DNA of 64,000 bases from MED-G105 sp039025235. Lineage in GTDB: Bacteria > Pseudomonadota > Alphaproteobacteria > Caulobacterales > Parvularculaceae. A program made the position numbers and the translations under genes. Below are positions 54,808 through 63,910 of the stretch, piece after piece (within the stretch, counting starts at the first letter, position 1; each line of letters opens with the position of its first letter). The stretch is taken from the NCBI GenBank assembly GCA_039025235.1, contig JBCCOS010000005.1, positions 186,001 through 250,000 on the forward strand, in the 5' to 3' direction. The notes below the pieces were generated by a model. The model was not told where the DNA came from. It was given only the letters and a program-made list of their open reading frames with translations, and did not search any database.

Positions 54808-56112
54808 ATGGCCAAGGCAGGTTCTGATCTAACAGCACCGTTGATACTTCCTTGCGGCGCCCGAATAAAAAATCGTCTCGCCAAGGCCGCCATGACCGAA
54901 GGGCTTGCCGATTCCAATAATTCCGCCACATCACGTCACGCTCAATTGTATGAGCGTTGGGGCGATGGTGGTCCAGGGCTTTTGATTACCGGTAATGTGA
55001 TGGTTGACAAAAGATACCTTGAGCGACCGGGCAATATTGCGATTGATGGAGAACAGTCAAAACAACAAATTTTGGCGCTTGAGGCGATTGCAAGTGCTGC
55101 TGTGGATTCTGGTGCAGCGATTTGGATGCAATTATCGCACGCGGGCCGTCAAACCCCCACCATGGTCGCTCCTGAACCGGTTGGACCTTCGGCTGTCTCT
55201 CTCAAATTGCCAGGAGGACAATTCGGTAAACCTAGAGCTCTTTTAGATTGTGAAATCGAGGATGTTATTCAGCGGTTTGCCTACGCCGCTGGGGTCGCAA
55301 AGTCGGCTGGGTTTACCGGTGTCCAGGTGCATGCGGCCCATGGCTACCTAATTTCTGGGTTTCTCAATCCATTAGCCAATCAACGAACCGACAAATGGGG
55401 TGGCAGTCTCGAAAACCGCGCTCGCTTACTTATGCGTTGTATTGAGGTTATTCGTGCAAAGACAGGTTCTGGTTTTCCGATAGCGGTCAAGCTCAATTCG
55501 TCGGATTTTCAAAAAGGTGGTTTTTCCTTCGACGATTGTCTTGTTGTGGTCGAAATGCTCAACCAGGTGGGTGTTGATCTCATTGAGATTTCAGGCGGTA
55601 ATTACGAGCAGCCCCGAATGCTTGGCTTTGACGGCGTTGAACCCCTATTCGAGGATGCTGTTCCTGCGTCAACCGCGGCGCGTGAAGCGTATTTTCTTTC
55701 CTATGCTGAGCAAGTGGCCAAAGTTGCAGTGCCGCCCCTTATGGTGACGGGTGGTTTCCGATCGAGAAAGGCAATGGACGAGGCCCTTATTTCCGGTGCG
55801 GCGGACGTCATTGGAATCGGACGGCCATTATGCGTCAATCCAACATTGCCAAACTTGTTATTAGCGGGGGAAATTAAGCTCCTGCCAAAGTATGAGGAAG
55901 CACTAAGGCTCGGTCCAGGTGTTTTCGGTCCCCGCTCGCCAATCGCACTTCTTAAAATGATTAATTCGTTTGCTGTTATGGCATTTTACTACGAGAATAT
56001 TTTCCGCCTCGCAGATGGGCTCGACGGAAAAGAGGAAATGGCTCTCTTGCCCGCTTTTTTCCGTTATCAGAGCCATGAGCGAAAGGCGGCGGCAGCGCTG
56101 AGAGCGCGGTAG
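54808..56112 (+). CDS. NADH:flavin oxidoreductase of the old yellow enzyme family
   Basis: The protein has 434 residues. This FMN TIM barrel has LAKAAMTEGLAD near the start, the substrate-binding pair in VQVHAAHGYLISGFLNPLANQRTDKWGGSLENRARL, and the FMN-phosphate site MVTGGFRSRKAMDEAL / VIGIGRPL. It reduces activated C=C bonds with NAD(P)H. No iron-sulfur extension is present, so it is not the 2,4-dienoyl-CoA reductase form. The physiological substrate is unknown. Confidence 0.9.
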   Translation: MAKAGSDLTAPLILPCGARIKNRLAKAAMTEGLADSNNSATSRHAQLYERWGDGGPGLLITGNVMVDKRYLERPGNIAIDGEQSKQQILALEAIASAAVDSGAAIWMQLSHAGRQTPTMVAPEPVGPSAVSLKLPGGQFGKPRALLDCEIEDVIQRFAYAAGVAKSAGFTGVQVHAAHGYLISGFLNPLANQRTDKWGGSLENRARLLMRCIEVIRAKTGSGFPIAVKLNSSDFQKGGFSFDDCLVVVEMLNQVGVDLIEISGGNYEQPRMLGFDGVEPLFEDAVPASTAAREAYFLSYAEQVAKVAVPPLMVTGGFRSRKAMDEALISGAADVIGIGRPLCVNPTLPNLLLAGEIKLLPKYEEALRLGPGVFGPRSPIALLKMINSFAVMAFYYENIFRLADGLDGKEEMALLPAFFRYQSHERKAAAALRAR

Positions 56113-56188
56113 GTCCTGCGGAAAAGGACAATGTTGGAGACGTTCTTTTTGCTTATCAATTCTATCACAAAGAAAGCAGACTATCATC

Positions 56189-56887
56189 GTGCGTGATTTT
56201 GATGCTGATAAATTTGAAATGTCCTCGACAACTGAGGCGGGTAACACGAATATTCAGGATACTGGAGTCAAACAACTTCGGTTGAATGGCGAAAGTTCAT
56301 CAAAGCCGAAGCCATTTCGGGGACCTTTTTCCGAATTATGGCGATGGATCTGCTATTTATTCATGAAAATTGCCGGTTGGCGGTTTGTAGGCGATTGGCC
56401 CGCCGACGTGCCAAAGGCCGTTCTTGTTGCTGCTCCGCATACATCAAATTGGGACGGCATTTATATGTTAGCGTCCGCCGGTTATTACCGCACGCCTTTG
56501 CAATGGATGGGCAAAAAGGAACTTACTGAGGGGCCGTTTGGTGGTTTTGTGAAATGGCTTGGTTGTGTACCGATCGACCGATCTGGCAATAATGATATGG
56601 TTTCCCAAATGGCCGATGCTTTTAGGGCATCTGATGAAATGATCCTTGCAGTGCCGCCGGAAGGAACGCGCGCAAAGACCAGAAAATGGAAATCTGGGTT
56701 CTACTATATCGCCGCTACAGCAGACGTTCCATTGATTCTAACGGTACTGGATTTTGGCTCAAAAACTGTCCGTGTTGCGGGTACATTCAAGCCTATGGGT
56801 GATTTCGATCAAGATCTACCAAAAATAAAAGAGGTCTATAACGGGGCACGTGGCAAATTCGATGAAAAATATACGAAACCCGGATAA
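56189..56887 (+). CDS. PlsC-type acyltransferase
   Basis: The protein has 232 residues. Acyltransferase block I is PHTSNWDG (the His-x4-Asp form appears as HTSNWD), and block III is PPEGTRAKTRKWKSGFYYIA. A hydrophobic segment precedes it (LWRWICYLFMKIAGW). It is likely a small membrane-associated acyl-glycerol-phosphate or related lipid acyltransferase. The first about 40 residues are polar and variable, so the start at 56189 or an internal Met at 56219 is uncertain. Confidence 0.82.
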   Translation: MRDFDADKFEMSSTTEAGNTNIQDTGVKQLRLNGESSSKPKPFRGPFSELWRWICYLFMKIAGWRFVGDWPADVPKAVLVAAPHTSNWDGIYMLASAGYYRTPLQWMGKKELTEGPFGGFVKWLGCVPIDRSGNNDMVSQMADAFRASDEMILAVPPEGTRAKTRKWKSGFYYIAATADVPLILTVLDFGSKTVRVAGTFKPMGDFDQDLPKIKEVYNGARGKFDEKYTKPG

Positions 56888-56966
56888 GCTCGTTGTTGAT
56901 CAGCAAAGCAATAACTGGTGCCGATAGGTGCTCTGGTTGAGATCTTTTTTGTATCTAAGATCTGAC

Positions 56967-57632
56967 TTATCTCTGTGGGGGAAATAGGAAGATGCCTTCG
57001 CCGATATTTATGTGCTGATCGGGTATGCGTGAGTTGCCATTCAGAATTTTTGCGGGCGCATCAGCTTCAGGGGACCGGGCACCAAAGGCCACCGTCGTGG
57101 TCGGCGCACTTTCCAGTGTTTCTTTAAATTTGCGGACAGTACTCTGGAAAACAACGATGTTTACGGCAAGTGACCCGCGCGTTATGCCGAAATCACCAAT
57201 GAGATAGCGTTGAACAAATACGGACGATCCATCCGTCATGGCGGCGACGGGCGGCGTTGTGAGATTAAAACGATTGTTCAACTCTAGTTGCGACGCATTT
57301 TCGAAATATGTGCGCATGATGAGGCCAGAACAGTTTGTCCGTTTTTCGTCGCAAACGCGCGGCCAAAATACCGTGGTTGTTCCATCAACGCCGATATCGG
57401 CAATTAACACGGCATATCCATTCTGATTTCTCTTTTTATAGCGTAAACCAAGCTCATTTAAGAAATCCGACATCGTGCTGATGTCAAAGCTTGAGATGAG
57501 AGCCTTTGGTTCGACAATTTCCCCCTCCTGACCTGATTGGGCGAACAATGGTGAGGGTCGTCCAATGGCGATGAGCATGACGGCGCAAAGCGCCAGAATA
57601 CGTCGTACTTTTATTGTTTCTGCTTTGACCAT
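56967..57632 (-). CDS. Exported YbjN-domain protein
   Basis: The protein has 221 residues from ATG 57632, with GGGGGG upstream; the frame extends to 57701 into repeat B without sense. The signal peptide is VRRILALCAVMLIAIGRPSPLFAQ. The domain matches the YbjN/DUF pattern: FLNELGLRYKK ... CSGLIMRTYFENASQLELNNRFN ... FVQRYLIGDFGITRGSLAVNIVVF. One Cys pair is present (VCDEKRTNC). Function in this group is not known; YbjN in enterobacteria affects stress and motility. Confidence 0.72.
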   Translation of the reverse strand: MVKAETIKVRRILALCAVMLIAIGRPSPLFAQSGQEGEIVEPKALISSFDISTMSDFLNELGLRYKKRNQNGYAVLIADIGVDGTTTVFWPRVCDEKRTNCSGLIMRTYFENASQLELNNRFNLTTPPVAAMTDGSSVFVQRYLIGDFGITRGSLAVNIVVFQSTVRKFKETLESAPTTTVAFGARSPEADAPAKILNGNSRIPDQHINIGEGIFLFPPQR

Positions 57633-57684
57633 TTTTTTACCCCCCGGAACCGCCGCTGTTTTATCAAAAAAATATTGGGTCTTA

Positions 57685-57784
57685 ACGCGCCTCCGTTTCA
57701 ATTGGAATTAGAACGGCGCTTTAAGGTTTTGATTTTACGCATTTCCTTAACGCCAACCGCACACACTTGGCTTGGAAATGCTTT
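57685..57784. repeat. Dispersed repeat B, copy 2 (about 100 bp)
   Basis: It shares GCGCCTCCGTT, GAACGGCGCTTTAAG, TTTTACGCATTTCC, AACGCCAA, CGCACACACTTGGCTTGG and AAATGCTTT with copy 1 in the same order, with small differences only. It lies between the start of the YbjN gene and the glnA terminator, so it is upstream of a gene here and downstream in copy 1. Confidence 0.85.
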
Positions 57785-57811
57785 AGTATGTCACAAAAGC
57801 GGCACCGAAAC

Positions 57812-57844
57812 AAAAAAGGCCAGGTGAAATATCACCTGGCCTTT
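57812..57844 (-). terminator. Rho-independent terminator of glnA
   Basis: On the minus strand AAAGGCCAGGTGA pairs perfectly with TCACCTGGCCTTT (13 bp, 4-nt loop), followed by TTTTTTG. It starts 33 bases past the glnA stop. The plus side has only a weak T-tract, so it is mainly one-way. Confidence 0.92.
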
Positions 57845-57877
57845 AAAATGATCTGCGCATTGCATGCAGAAATTCTT

Positions 57878-59284
57878 TTATGAAGAATAATACATCGCAA
57901 ATTCAACCGGATGCGGTGTTGTTTCGAAACGAGACACTTCTTCTTGCTTCAGATCGATGTAAGCGTCGATCTGGTCATCGTTGAAGGCGTTCCCTTTTTT
58001 CAAAAATGCTCGATCTTTATCCAGGGCGTCGAGCGCCTCGCGCAGGGATGCGCATACCGTTGGAACATCTTTCAGCTCCTCTGGTGGCAGGTCGTAAAGA
58101 TCCTTGTCCATCGGATCGCCTGGATGGATCTTGTTTTCAATCCCGTCAAGTCCAGCCATCAGAAGCGCACTGAAGGTAAGGTAGGCGTTTCCTGCCGCAT
58201 CAGGGAAGCGCGTTTCGATGCGTTTTGCATTGGGTGATGGCGTCCACGGTATCCGGATCGACGCAGAACGGTTCCGCGCGGAATAGGCAAGAAGAACAGG
58301 TGCTTCAAAACCAGGGACCAGTCGCTTGTAGGAGTTTGTTGTTGCATTGGCAAAGGCGTTAATGGCACGGGCGTGTTTGATGATGCCGCCGATGTAATAG
58401 AGGCATGTCTCTGATAAATCAGCGTATCGATCGCCGGCAAACGCCGGTTTGCCGTCTTGCCAAATTGATTGGTGTACGTGCATACCTGAGCCGTTATCTT
58501 CGTTGACAGGCTTGGGCATGAATGTCGCGGATTTGCCGTAAGCAAAGGCAACTTGATGGGCGACGTATTTGTAAAGCTGCATCCGATCAGCCATGCGGGT
58601 GAGGGTAGCGAATTTCATTCCCAATTCATGCTGCGAAGGAGCAACTTCGTGGTGGTGCTTTTCAGGCTGTAGACCCAGTTCCGACATTACGGTTAGCATT
58701 TCTGTCCGCAAATCCTGACCGGAATCGACCGGTGGAACAGGGAAGTAACCCCCTTTTGGACCCGGACGGTGTCCGAGGTTTCCGTCATCGTATGCAGTAC
58801 CAGAATTGTAAGGGCCTTCTGAGGAATCGATAACGAAGCCGGTATTGTTTTGCTCTACCGAAAAACGCACGTCGTCAAAAACGAAGAATTCTGCTTCCGG
58901 TCCAAAGTATGCGGTATCGCCCGTACCTGATGCAGAAAGATAGGCCTCAACGGCCTTTGCTGTTGATCGTGGGTCTCGCGCATAAGGTTGCCCCGTTGAC
59001 GGCTCAAGAACATCGCAGAACAGGCCAAGTGTCGGCTGGGCGAAGAAGGGGTCTATAAAGGCCGTCTCAGTATCGGGCTTCAACGTCATGTCGGACTCGT
59101 TGATTGCCTTCCATCCATTGATGGATGAGCCATCGAACATTTGCCCTTCCTCGAAAAACTCTTCGTCGATCATGGAATGATCAAATGTGACATGGTGCAG
59201 CTTGCCGCGCGGATCTGTGAACCGCAGATCGACATAGCGAATGTCCTTGTCTTTAATCGTTTTCATAACGTCATTTGCGGACAT
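57878..59284 (-). CDS. glnA: Glutamine synthetase type I
   Basis: The protein has 468 residues and forms the dodecameric ammonium-assimilating enzyme. Signatures are VDLRFTDPRGKLHHVTFD, FDGSSINGW, GPEAEFFVFDDV, GTAYDDGN, HHEVAPSQHELGMKF, KPVNEDNGSGMHVHQSIW, NSYKRLVPGFEAPVLLAYSARNRSASIRIP and the adenylylation tyrosine in KDLYDLPPEE. It is preceded by GAGGAG. glnB lies 345 bases upstream on the same strand, as usual in this class. Confidence 0.98.
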   Translation of the reverse strand: MSANDVMKTIKDKDIRYVDLRFTDPRGKLHHVTFDHSMIDEEFFEEGQMFDGSSINGWKAINESDMTLKPDTETAFIDPFFAQPTLGLFCDVLEPSTGQPYARDPRSTAKAVEAYLSASGTGDTAYFGPEAEFFVFDDVRFSVEQNNTGFVIDSSEGPYNSGTAYDDGNLGHRPGPKGGYFPVPPVDSGQDLRTEMLTVMSELGLQPEKHHHEVAPSQHELGMKFATLTRMADRMQLYKYVAHQVAFAYGKSATFMPKPVNEDNGSGMHVHQSIWQDGKPAFAGDRYADLSETCLYYIGGIIKHARAINAFANATTNSYKRLVPGFEAPVLLAYSARNRSASIRIPWTPSPNAKRIETRFPDAAGNAYLTFSALLMAGLDGIENKIHPGDPMDKDLYDLPPEELKDVPTVCASLREALDALDKDRAFLKKGNAFNDDQIDAYIDLKQEEVSRFETTPHPVEFAMYYSS

Positions 59285-59629
59285 AAAGCGCGGTTCTCCT
59301 CATATGGTTGCGTATCATAATCCCACTACCCAGCGTTTTCCTTGCGGATTTAGCGCACAACGGTCAGCGCTTAAGAGCGGTAATCTCTGCTTTTGCTGTA
59401 GCTAGGGGTGTTCCGCCTAGCCGTTCCAGTTCGACAAACCGGATGGTTGCCATCAAACGCCCAAACCGCGTGCACCAGAATTCATGCACTATGTTGGATG
59501 TTGGACCTGCGGAACATGCCGTGTGGCATCCTCAAAAATCAAGTGTTTTTCTGCATTGCAATGCACTAGGGTTTATTTCATTGGTGTGATTTGATCTTGA
59601 AATAAAAATGTTAGAGTTTCTGAGAGCTG
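59285..59629. other. glnB-glnA intergenic region
   Basis: This 345-base gap holds the glnA ribosome-binding site (GAGGAG). I looked for a sigma-54 promoter (TGGCAC-N5-TTGC on the minus strand) and did not find a convincing match. No small gene or RNA is recognised. Confidence 0.4.
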
Positions 59630-59968
59630 TTATATCGCTGTCGTGCCGGTTTCGCCTGTTCTGATACGGATCGCGTTATCGACAGGTAGCACAAAAATTT
59701 TACCATCACCAATTCGCCCTGACTGGGCTGCTTTAGCGATGGCGTTTACCGCTTCGTCGACCATTGCGTCATCGACAAAGAGTTCTATTTTCACCTTAGG
59801 CAGGAAATCGACAACATATTCCGCACCACGATATAGTTCCGTATGACCTTTCTGCCGACCAAATCCCCTTGCATCCAGTACCGTCATGCCTTGAAGCCCG
59901 ATGTCATGCAGGGCATCTTTTACGTCATCAAGCTTAAAGGGTTTAACAATCGCCTCAATTTTCTTCAT
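59630..59968 (-). CDS. glnB: Nitrogen regulatory protein PII
   Basis: The protein has 112 residues from ATG 59968 (MKKIEAIVKPFKLDDVKDAL) with AGGTGAG just upstream; a Met three codons earlier is less likely. The T-loop has the uridylylation site Tyr51 in ELYRGAEYVVDFLPK. DGKIFVLPVDNAIRIRTGETG is the C-terminal signature. It senses 2-oxoglutarate and ATP/ADP and controls glutamine synthetase adenylylation and NtrB-type kinases. Confidence 0.97.
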   Translation of the reverse strand: MKKIEAIVKPFKLDDVKDALHDIGLQGMTVLDARGFGRQKGHTELYRGAEYVVDFLPKVKIELFVDDAMVDEAVNAIAKAAQSGRIGDGKIFVLPVDNAIRIRTGETGTTAI

Positions 59969-60164
59969 GGATCTCACCTATGCGTAGAGGGGGCGTGACA
60001 CGTAATATACTCTAGCTGCGCCCAATAGGGGACCTGCCCTAGATGCGGCGACGCTGAATAACGAGGGGCTACTGCAGCGACATCCATCGAAAAAATCCAA
60101 CGGATGGACGTTCTCAAAGCTCTATTGAAATTATGCGAAACTTGGTGGCGATACAATTGCTATT

Positions 60165-60326
60165 ATGAAAGCTTCACGCGCATTATTGACGCCAAAACAG
60201 ATCGCATACACCGAGCAAAACGCGTTGGGTGCGGGCAACCCGATGGCAGCGCTGATGGAACGGGCAGGTACGGCGCTCGCCCATGTCGGATCACTGAAGC
60301 CGCTTCGTTTTAAATGGAATTACTAA
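60165..60326 (+). pseudogene. N-terminal remnant of NAD(P)H-hydrate repair enzyme (Nnr/YjeF)
   Basis: The frame ATG 60165 to TAA 60324 encodes 53 residues: MKASRALLTPKQIAYTEQNA, then GAGNPMAALMERAGTALAHV, then a short unrelated end. LLTPxQ, then an acidic-x-N/R-A, then a Gly-containing loop and LMERAG, is the start of the YjeF_N epimerase domain. The rest (Rossmann part and kinase domain, normally about 450 more residues) is missing. nnr commonly lies next to glnB in alphaproteobacteria, which supports a deletion here. Confidence 0.7.
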
Positions 60327-60585
60327 AAGGCTTTAGTTTTCTAATTTTATGGCGTTACTGACGCATGGGCCACGAGCCACTAATGTTGCCACTTGAGCTA
60401 GAAATACTTTTGAATGGCGCAAATTTATCATGCCTGCGGATAATGGATGCCAAAATATCTTGGCTTGCTCTGCATTTGCACTCGACAGAACGACCGGCTT
60501 TGCTATAGACGCGCGAGTTGTAGATTTTCGCGCTTTTCAAAAAGTTTCGGAATTTACGCAGAAATAAAATCTAATTGCCGAATAA
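60327..60585. other. Region between nnr remnant and tRNA-Leu
   Basis: No gene is recognised. A minus-strand frame at 60355-60540 has no ribosome-binding site or known features. It should hold the tRNA-Leu promoter. Confidence 0.35.
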
Positions 60586-60670
60586 GCGGATGTGGCGGAA
60601 CTGGTAGACGCGCTGGATTTAGGTTCCAGTGGGGCAACCCGTGAAGGTTCGATTCCTTTCATCCGCACCA
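60586..60670 (+). tRNA. tRNA-Leu (anticodon TAG)
   Basis: It starts GCGGATG. The anticodon stem CTGGA / TCCAG encloses the loop TTTAGGT, giving TAG. A long variable arm (TGGGGCAACCCGT) follows, as expected for a class II tRNA. The T arm is AGGTTCGATTCCT, then CATCCGC, discriminator A and encoded CCA. The total is 85 nt. Confidence 0.96.
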
Positions 60671-60819
60671 TATTTAGGTGCCAATAGGCGTTTAAGATAC
60701 TGCGTTTGACGGGAGACCTTTCGAAGGTCCAGGTCGGCTTAGTCTGGAACGCTAAGTCGTGACGCGGCCCTTCGAGGTAAGAGACCCGCGGCAACGGTCG
60801 CGAATAGGAAAAGAGAGCT

Positions 60820-62178
60820 ATGGAAGTCGTTGAGACAAATTCAGAAGGTTTAGAACGTCGGTTTTCAGTGAAGGTACCGGCCTCCGAATTAGATGAAAAG
60901 CTCACTGCGCGGCTGGAATCTATCAAAGGCCGGGTTCAGCTGAAAGGCTTTCGGAAGGGCAAAGCACCGATCTCATTTTTAAAGAAAATGTACGGCAAAG
61001 ATATGATGGGCGAAATCGTTCAGCAAGTCGTTCAGGAAACAAGTGCTAAAGCGTTTTCTGATCGCTCACTTCAGCCCGCTCAACCGCCTAACCCGGAATT
61101 TCATGGCGACATCGAAAAAGTTATCGCTGGTGAAGCAGACCTAGAATATGAAGTCCACGCCGAAATCCTTCCGACTTTTGATCCAATTGATGTCTCTGAA
61201 ATCGCCTTGACCCGTTTGACAAGCGACATTCCCGAAGAGGACGTCGAAGAAACATTGAATAAACTTGCCGAGCAACAAAAGGATTATGAAACAAAGCCCG
61301 ACGGTGTTGCAGCAGATGGTGACATGGTCGTGATTGACTATGTGGGATCGATTGATGGTGAAGAATTTGAGGGAGGCCGCGGTGATGGCCACGAACTGAT
61401 TCTTGGCTCTGACGCCTTTATTCCTGGTTTCGAAGAACAACTCGTTGGCATCAAAGCGGACACCCCTGTAACGGTAAATGTGACGTTTCCCGAAGAATAT
61501 CGCGCGTCAAACCTCGCCGGTAAAGAAGCGGTATTTGAAGTGCATGTGCACGAAGTGAAATCCCCAAAAGATGCTGAGATTAATGATGAGTTTGCTAAGA
61601 AGTTTGGCGTTGATGATCTCGCGGCTTTGAAAGACAGATTAAAAGAACGGCTTGAGGGGCAATACGAGGAGGCCTCTCGCGGCCATATGAAGCGCGGTCT
61701 TTTGGACAAGCTTGATGATGCGCACGAATTTGACCTGCCTCAATCAATGGTTGATGCGGAGTTCAATCAGATTTGGGGCCAAGTTGAAAACGCAGAGCGT
61801 GACGATGAAGACAAAGGCAAATCTGACGACGAGTTGAAAGAGGAATATCGCGGTATTGCTGAGCGACGCGTTAGGCTTGGACTTGTCCTCGCAGAAATTG
61901 GAAAACGTGCTGACGTTCAGGTTCCTCAACAAGAGCTTCAACGTGCTGTTCAGGAGCAGGCTATGCAGGAAGCGCAAATGCTGCATATGCAAGGGCATGA
62001 TGTGACGCCGCAGCAGGTTTTGAAGTTTTACCAAGAAAACCCAAATGCTATTGCGCAGATTAGAGCCCCATTGTTCGAGGAAAAAGTTGTCGATTACATC
62101 TTCGAGCGGGCCACCGTCGAAGAGAAAAAAGTATCTAAAGATGAATTGATGGCGGAACCAGCGAGCGACGATGCGTAA
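60820..62178 (+). CDS. tig: Trigger factor, ribosome-bound chaperone and peptidyl-prolyl isomerase
   Basis: The protein has 452 residues. The N-terminal ribosome-binding domain has the GFRKGKAP signature (LKGFRKGKAPISFLKKMYG). The FKBP domain is at about 165-240 (GDMVVIDYVGSIDGEEFEGG ... PGFEEQLVGIKADTP). A helical C-terminal arm domain follows, to residue 452. It is preceded by a tRNA-Leu 149 bases away and followed by clpP, the standard tig-clpP-clpX order. Confidence 0.97.
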   Translation: MEVVETNSEGLERRFSVKVPASELDEKLTARLESIKGRVQLKGFRKGKAPISFLKKMYGKDMMGEIVQQVVQETSAKAFSDRSLQPAQPPNPEFHGDIEKVIAGEADLEYEVHAEILPTFDPIDVSEIALTRLTSDIPEEDVEETLNKLAEQQKDYETKPDGVAADGDMVVIDYVGSIDGEEFEGGRGDGHELILGSDAFIPGFEEQLVGIKADTPVTVNVTFPEEYRASNLAGKEAVFEVHVHEVKSPKDAEINDEFAKKFGVDDLAALKDRLKERLEGQYEEASRGHMKRGLLDKLDDAHEFDLPQSMVDAEFNQIWGQVENAERDDEDKGKSDDELKEEYRGIAERRVRLGLVLAEIGKRADVQVPQQELQRAVQEQAMQEAQMLHMQGHDVTPQQVLKFYQENPNAIAQIRAPLFEEKVVDYIFERATVEEKKVSKDELMAEPASDDA

Positions 62179-62659
62179 TAGAAGTTTGCATTAAGCGGGC
62201 GATGAACAGCCGCTTTCCACCGGTAATTTCTATATTAAGGATACGCCGAACATAGATTGGAGTTATGGCCTCTGAGCCAACAATCACCTCCAACCATTCG
62301 ATGTGCATTAACTGCGCGGTTGCGTTAGTATTTTCGGCAGTTTCGATGGCATTTACCCTGCGTCACCCAAAGCCGCTTCGCCAAAAAATAGAAGCGCCGA
62401 AACACTGCCGAGCCAGGAATAATGATAAAGGCGACACAAGAATAAAACGGGATGAAAAAACTCTGCGTGTTTCATCCATTCAGGCCTTTATTTTAATCTT
62501 TTTAGTGCCATATCGCCTTTTAGTCTGCTGTTTAAGTCAGCTTTACTGATGACTAAATCCTAAAGTGCAGCGTCTTGACTTGATCGATACCCAAAATCAA
62601 TTGACGGTTAACTTCTCCTTTTGACCGTTCCTCTCAGTTTTTCAGGAAACCAAATTACC
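62179..62659. other. tig-clpP intergenic region
   Basis: In 481 bases I see two hairpins. A short AAGCGG / CCGCTT lies at about 62193-62215, just after tig. GGATGAAA / TTTCATCC lies at 62450-62477, with a 12-nt loop and T-rich sequence about 15-30 bases later. A 94-codon frame at 62265 with GGAG three bases before its ATG is not convincing as a protein. The clpP promoter should be here; I could not define a heat-shock promoter. Confidence 0.4.
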
Positions 62660-63286
62660 ATGAAAGATCCCGTCGATATTTACATGAACACGCTCATTCC
62701 CATGGTTGTTGAGCAATCAAGTCGAGGAGAGCGTTCATATGATATTTACTCCCGATTATTGAAAGAGCGGATCATCTTTCTGTCCGGCCCTGTTAACGAC
62801 GCTGTCTCCACATTGGTGGTTGCGCAACTTCTTTTCCTAGAAGCAGATAATCCAAAAAAAGAGATTTCTTTCTATATCAATTCTCCAGGCGGCTCAGTGT
62901 CGGCCGGCCTCGCGATGTATGACACCATGCAGTTTATTCGACCTGCAGTATCAACCATGGTGACGGGAATGGCCGCTTCCATGGGGTCTTTACTATTAAC
63001 GGCTGGTGAAAAGGATATGCGTTTCTCTCTTCCGAATTCCAGAATTATGGTGCACCAGCCGTCTGCCGGATTTCAGGGGCAGGCATCAGATATCGAGCGC
63101 CACGCGCAGGATATTCTTAAGATTAAACGCCGTCTAAATGAAATATACGTGTCCCATACTGGTCAATCCTATGAAACAATTGAGAAAACACTTGATCGCG
63201 ATCACTTCATGTCACCGGATGAAGGTGTTGAATTTGGGCTAATTGACAAAGTCATAACGAAGCGGGAGGCACCGTTAGAAGAGTAA
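62660..63286 (+). CDS. clpP: ATP-dependent Clp protease proteolytic subunit
   Basis: The protein has 208 residues from ATG 62660 (MKDPVDIYMNTLIPMVVEQS) with AGGAAA upstream; the frame opens at 62621. The catalytic triad is Ser107 (GMAASMGS), His132 (RIMVHQPSAG) and an Asp near 181 (LDRDHFMSPDEG). It forms the 14-mer degradation chamber that works with ClpX, whose gene begins 624 bases later. Confidence 0.97.
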   Translation: MKDPVDIYMNTLIPMVVEQSSRGERSYDIYSRLLKERIIFLSGPVNDAVSTLVVAQLLFLEADNPKKEISFYINSPGGSVSAGLAMYDTMQFIRPAVSTMVTGMAASMGSLLLTAGEKDMRFSLPNSRIMVHQPSAGFQGQASDIERHAQDILKIKRRLNEIYVSHTGQSYETIEKTLDRDHFMSPDEGVEFGLIDKVITKREAPLEE

Positions 63287-63910
63287 CGAACGCTTTTATA
63301 GTGCCAGATGCATGGCTAATTTAAAAGTATCGCCTTGCGTGGTTCATTAAAAAGTCAGTATTATCAATGCTTTAAAGAATATTCTTTGAATGTTGATCTG
63401 TGGGCTGTTCGCCGTTTTAGTTGTGAGGACTGCTTTATTTTATTGTGAGACAAGACATCGCCTTTGAAAGTAGTTTTGTAGGGATTACTTTCCACTTGAT
63501 ATAATAGATGGGACAGGGTGGGCTTCATGAGTTGCGTTTGAAGTTTCATTTTCCGTTTTTGTGGGTCATGCTGAAGGTGAGTCCAAGAAAGCTTGTTGTT
63601 CAAAAGAGGTACTATTAGGGAAAATAAGAATTGGAACGGTCCCTTTAACGCGTGGTGACTCGTCGGTGAGCAGCTCAAATCATGGTTTCATTCCTGATAA
63701 TCGATATGATCGGTGCATTTCTTGCGAGGCTCGCTAATAAGTAGTCCATTAATCGCAACAGGGTACAATTCAATAAATGTACGTTAAAACCCTTAGTGTG
63801 GTTGCCGTGGATAAATAATTGAGTAACGGTTGCATTGCCGTTTATCGTCTATTTCGACATAGATATACAAACCTCAGATGGTTTGTTTTGCGAACGAGGA
63901 GTTGGATATA
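63287..63910. other. Long clpP-clpX intergenic region
   Basis: These 624 bases hold no recognisable gene. A 14-bp palindrome AAAGAATATTCTTT lies at about 63373-63386. The clpX ribosome-binding site GAGGAG is at 63896-63901. A minus-strand frame at 63364-63678 has low-quality coding content and I do not accept it. The gap is longer than usual for this gene pair. Confidence 0.4.

Noticed and set aside
59285..60164. Sigma-54 promoter for glnB or glnA
   Set aside because: No TGGCAC-N5-TTGC-like match found by eye on the minus strand.
60537..60926. 129-codon minus-strand frame over tRNA-Leu and the tig start
   Set aside because: Crosses a tRNA gene and the conserved N-terminus of tig; no known features.
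62265..62549. 94-codon frame between tig and clpP with GGAG before ATG
   Set aside because: The site is only three bases from the ATG and the product has no domain-like pattern; not accepted as a gene.
63364..63678. 104-codon minus-strand frame between clpP and clpX
   Set aside because: Composition unlike a protein, no ribosome-binding site.
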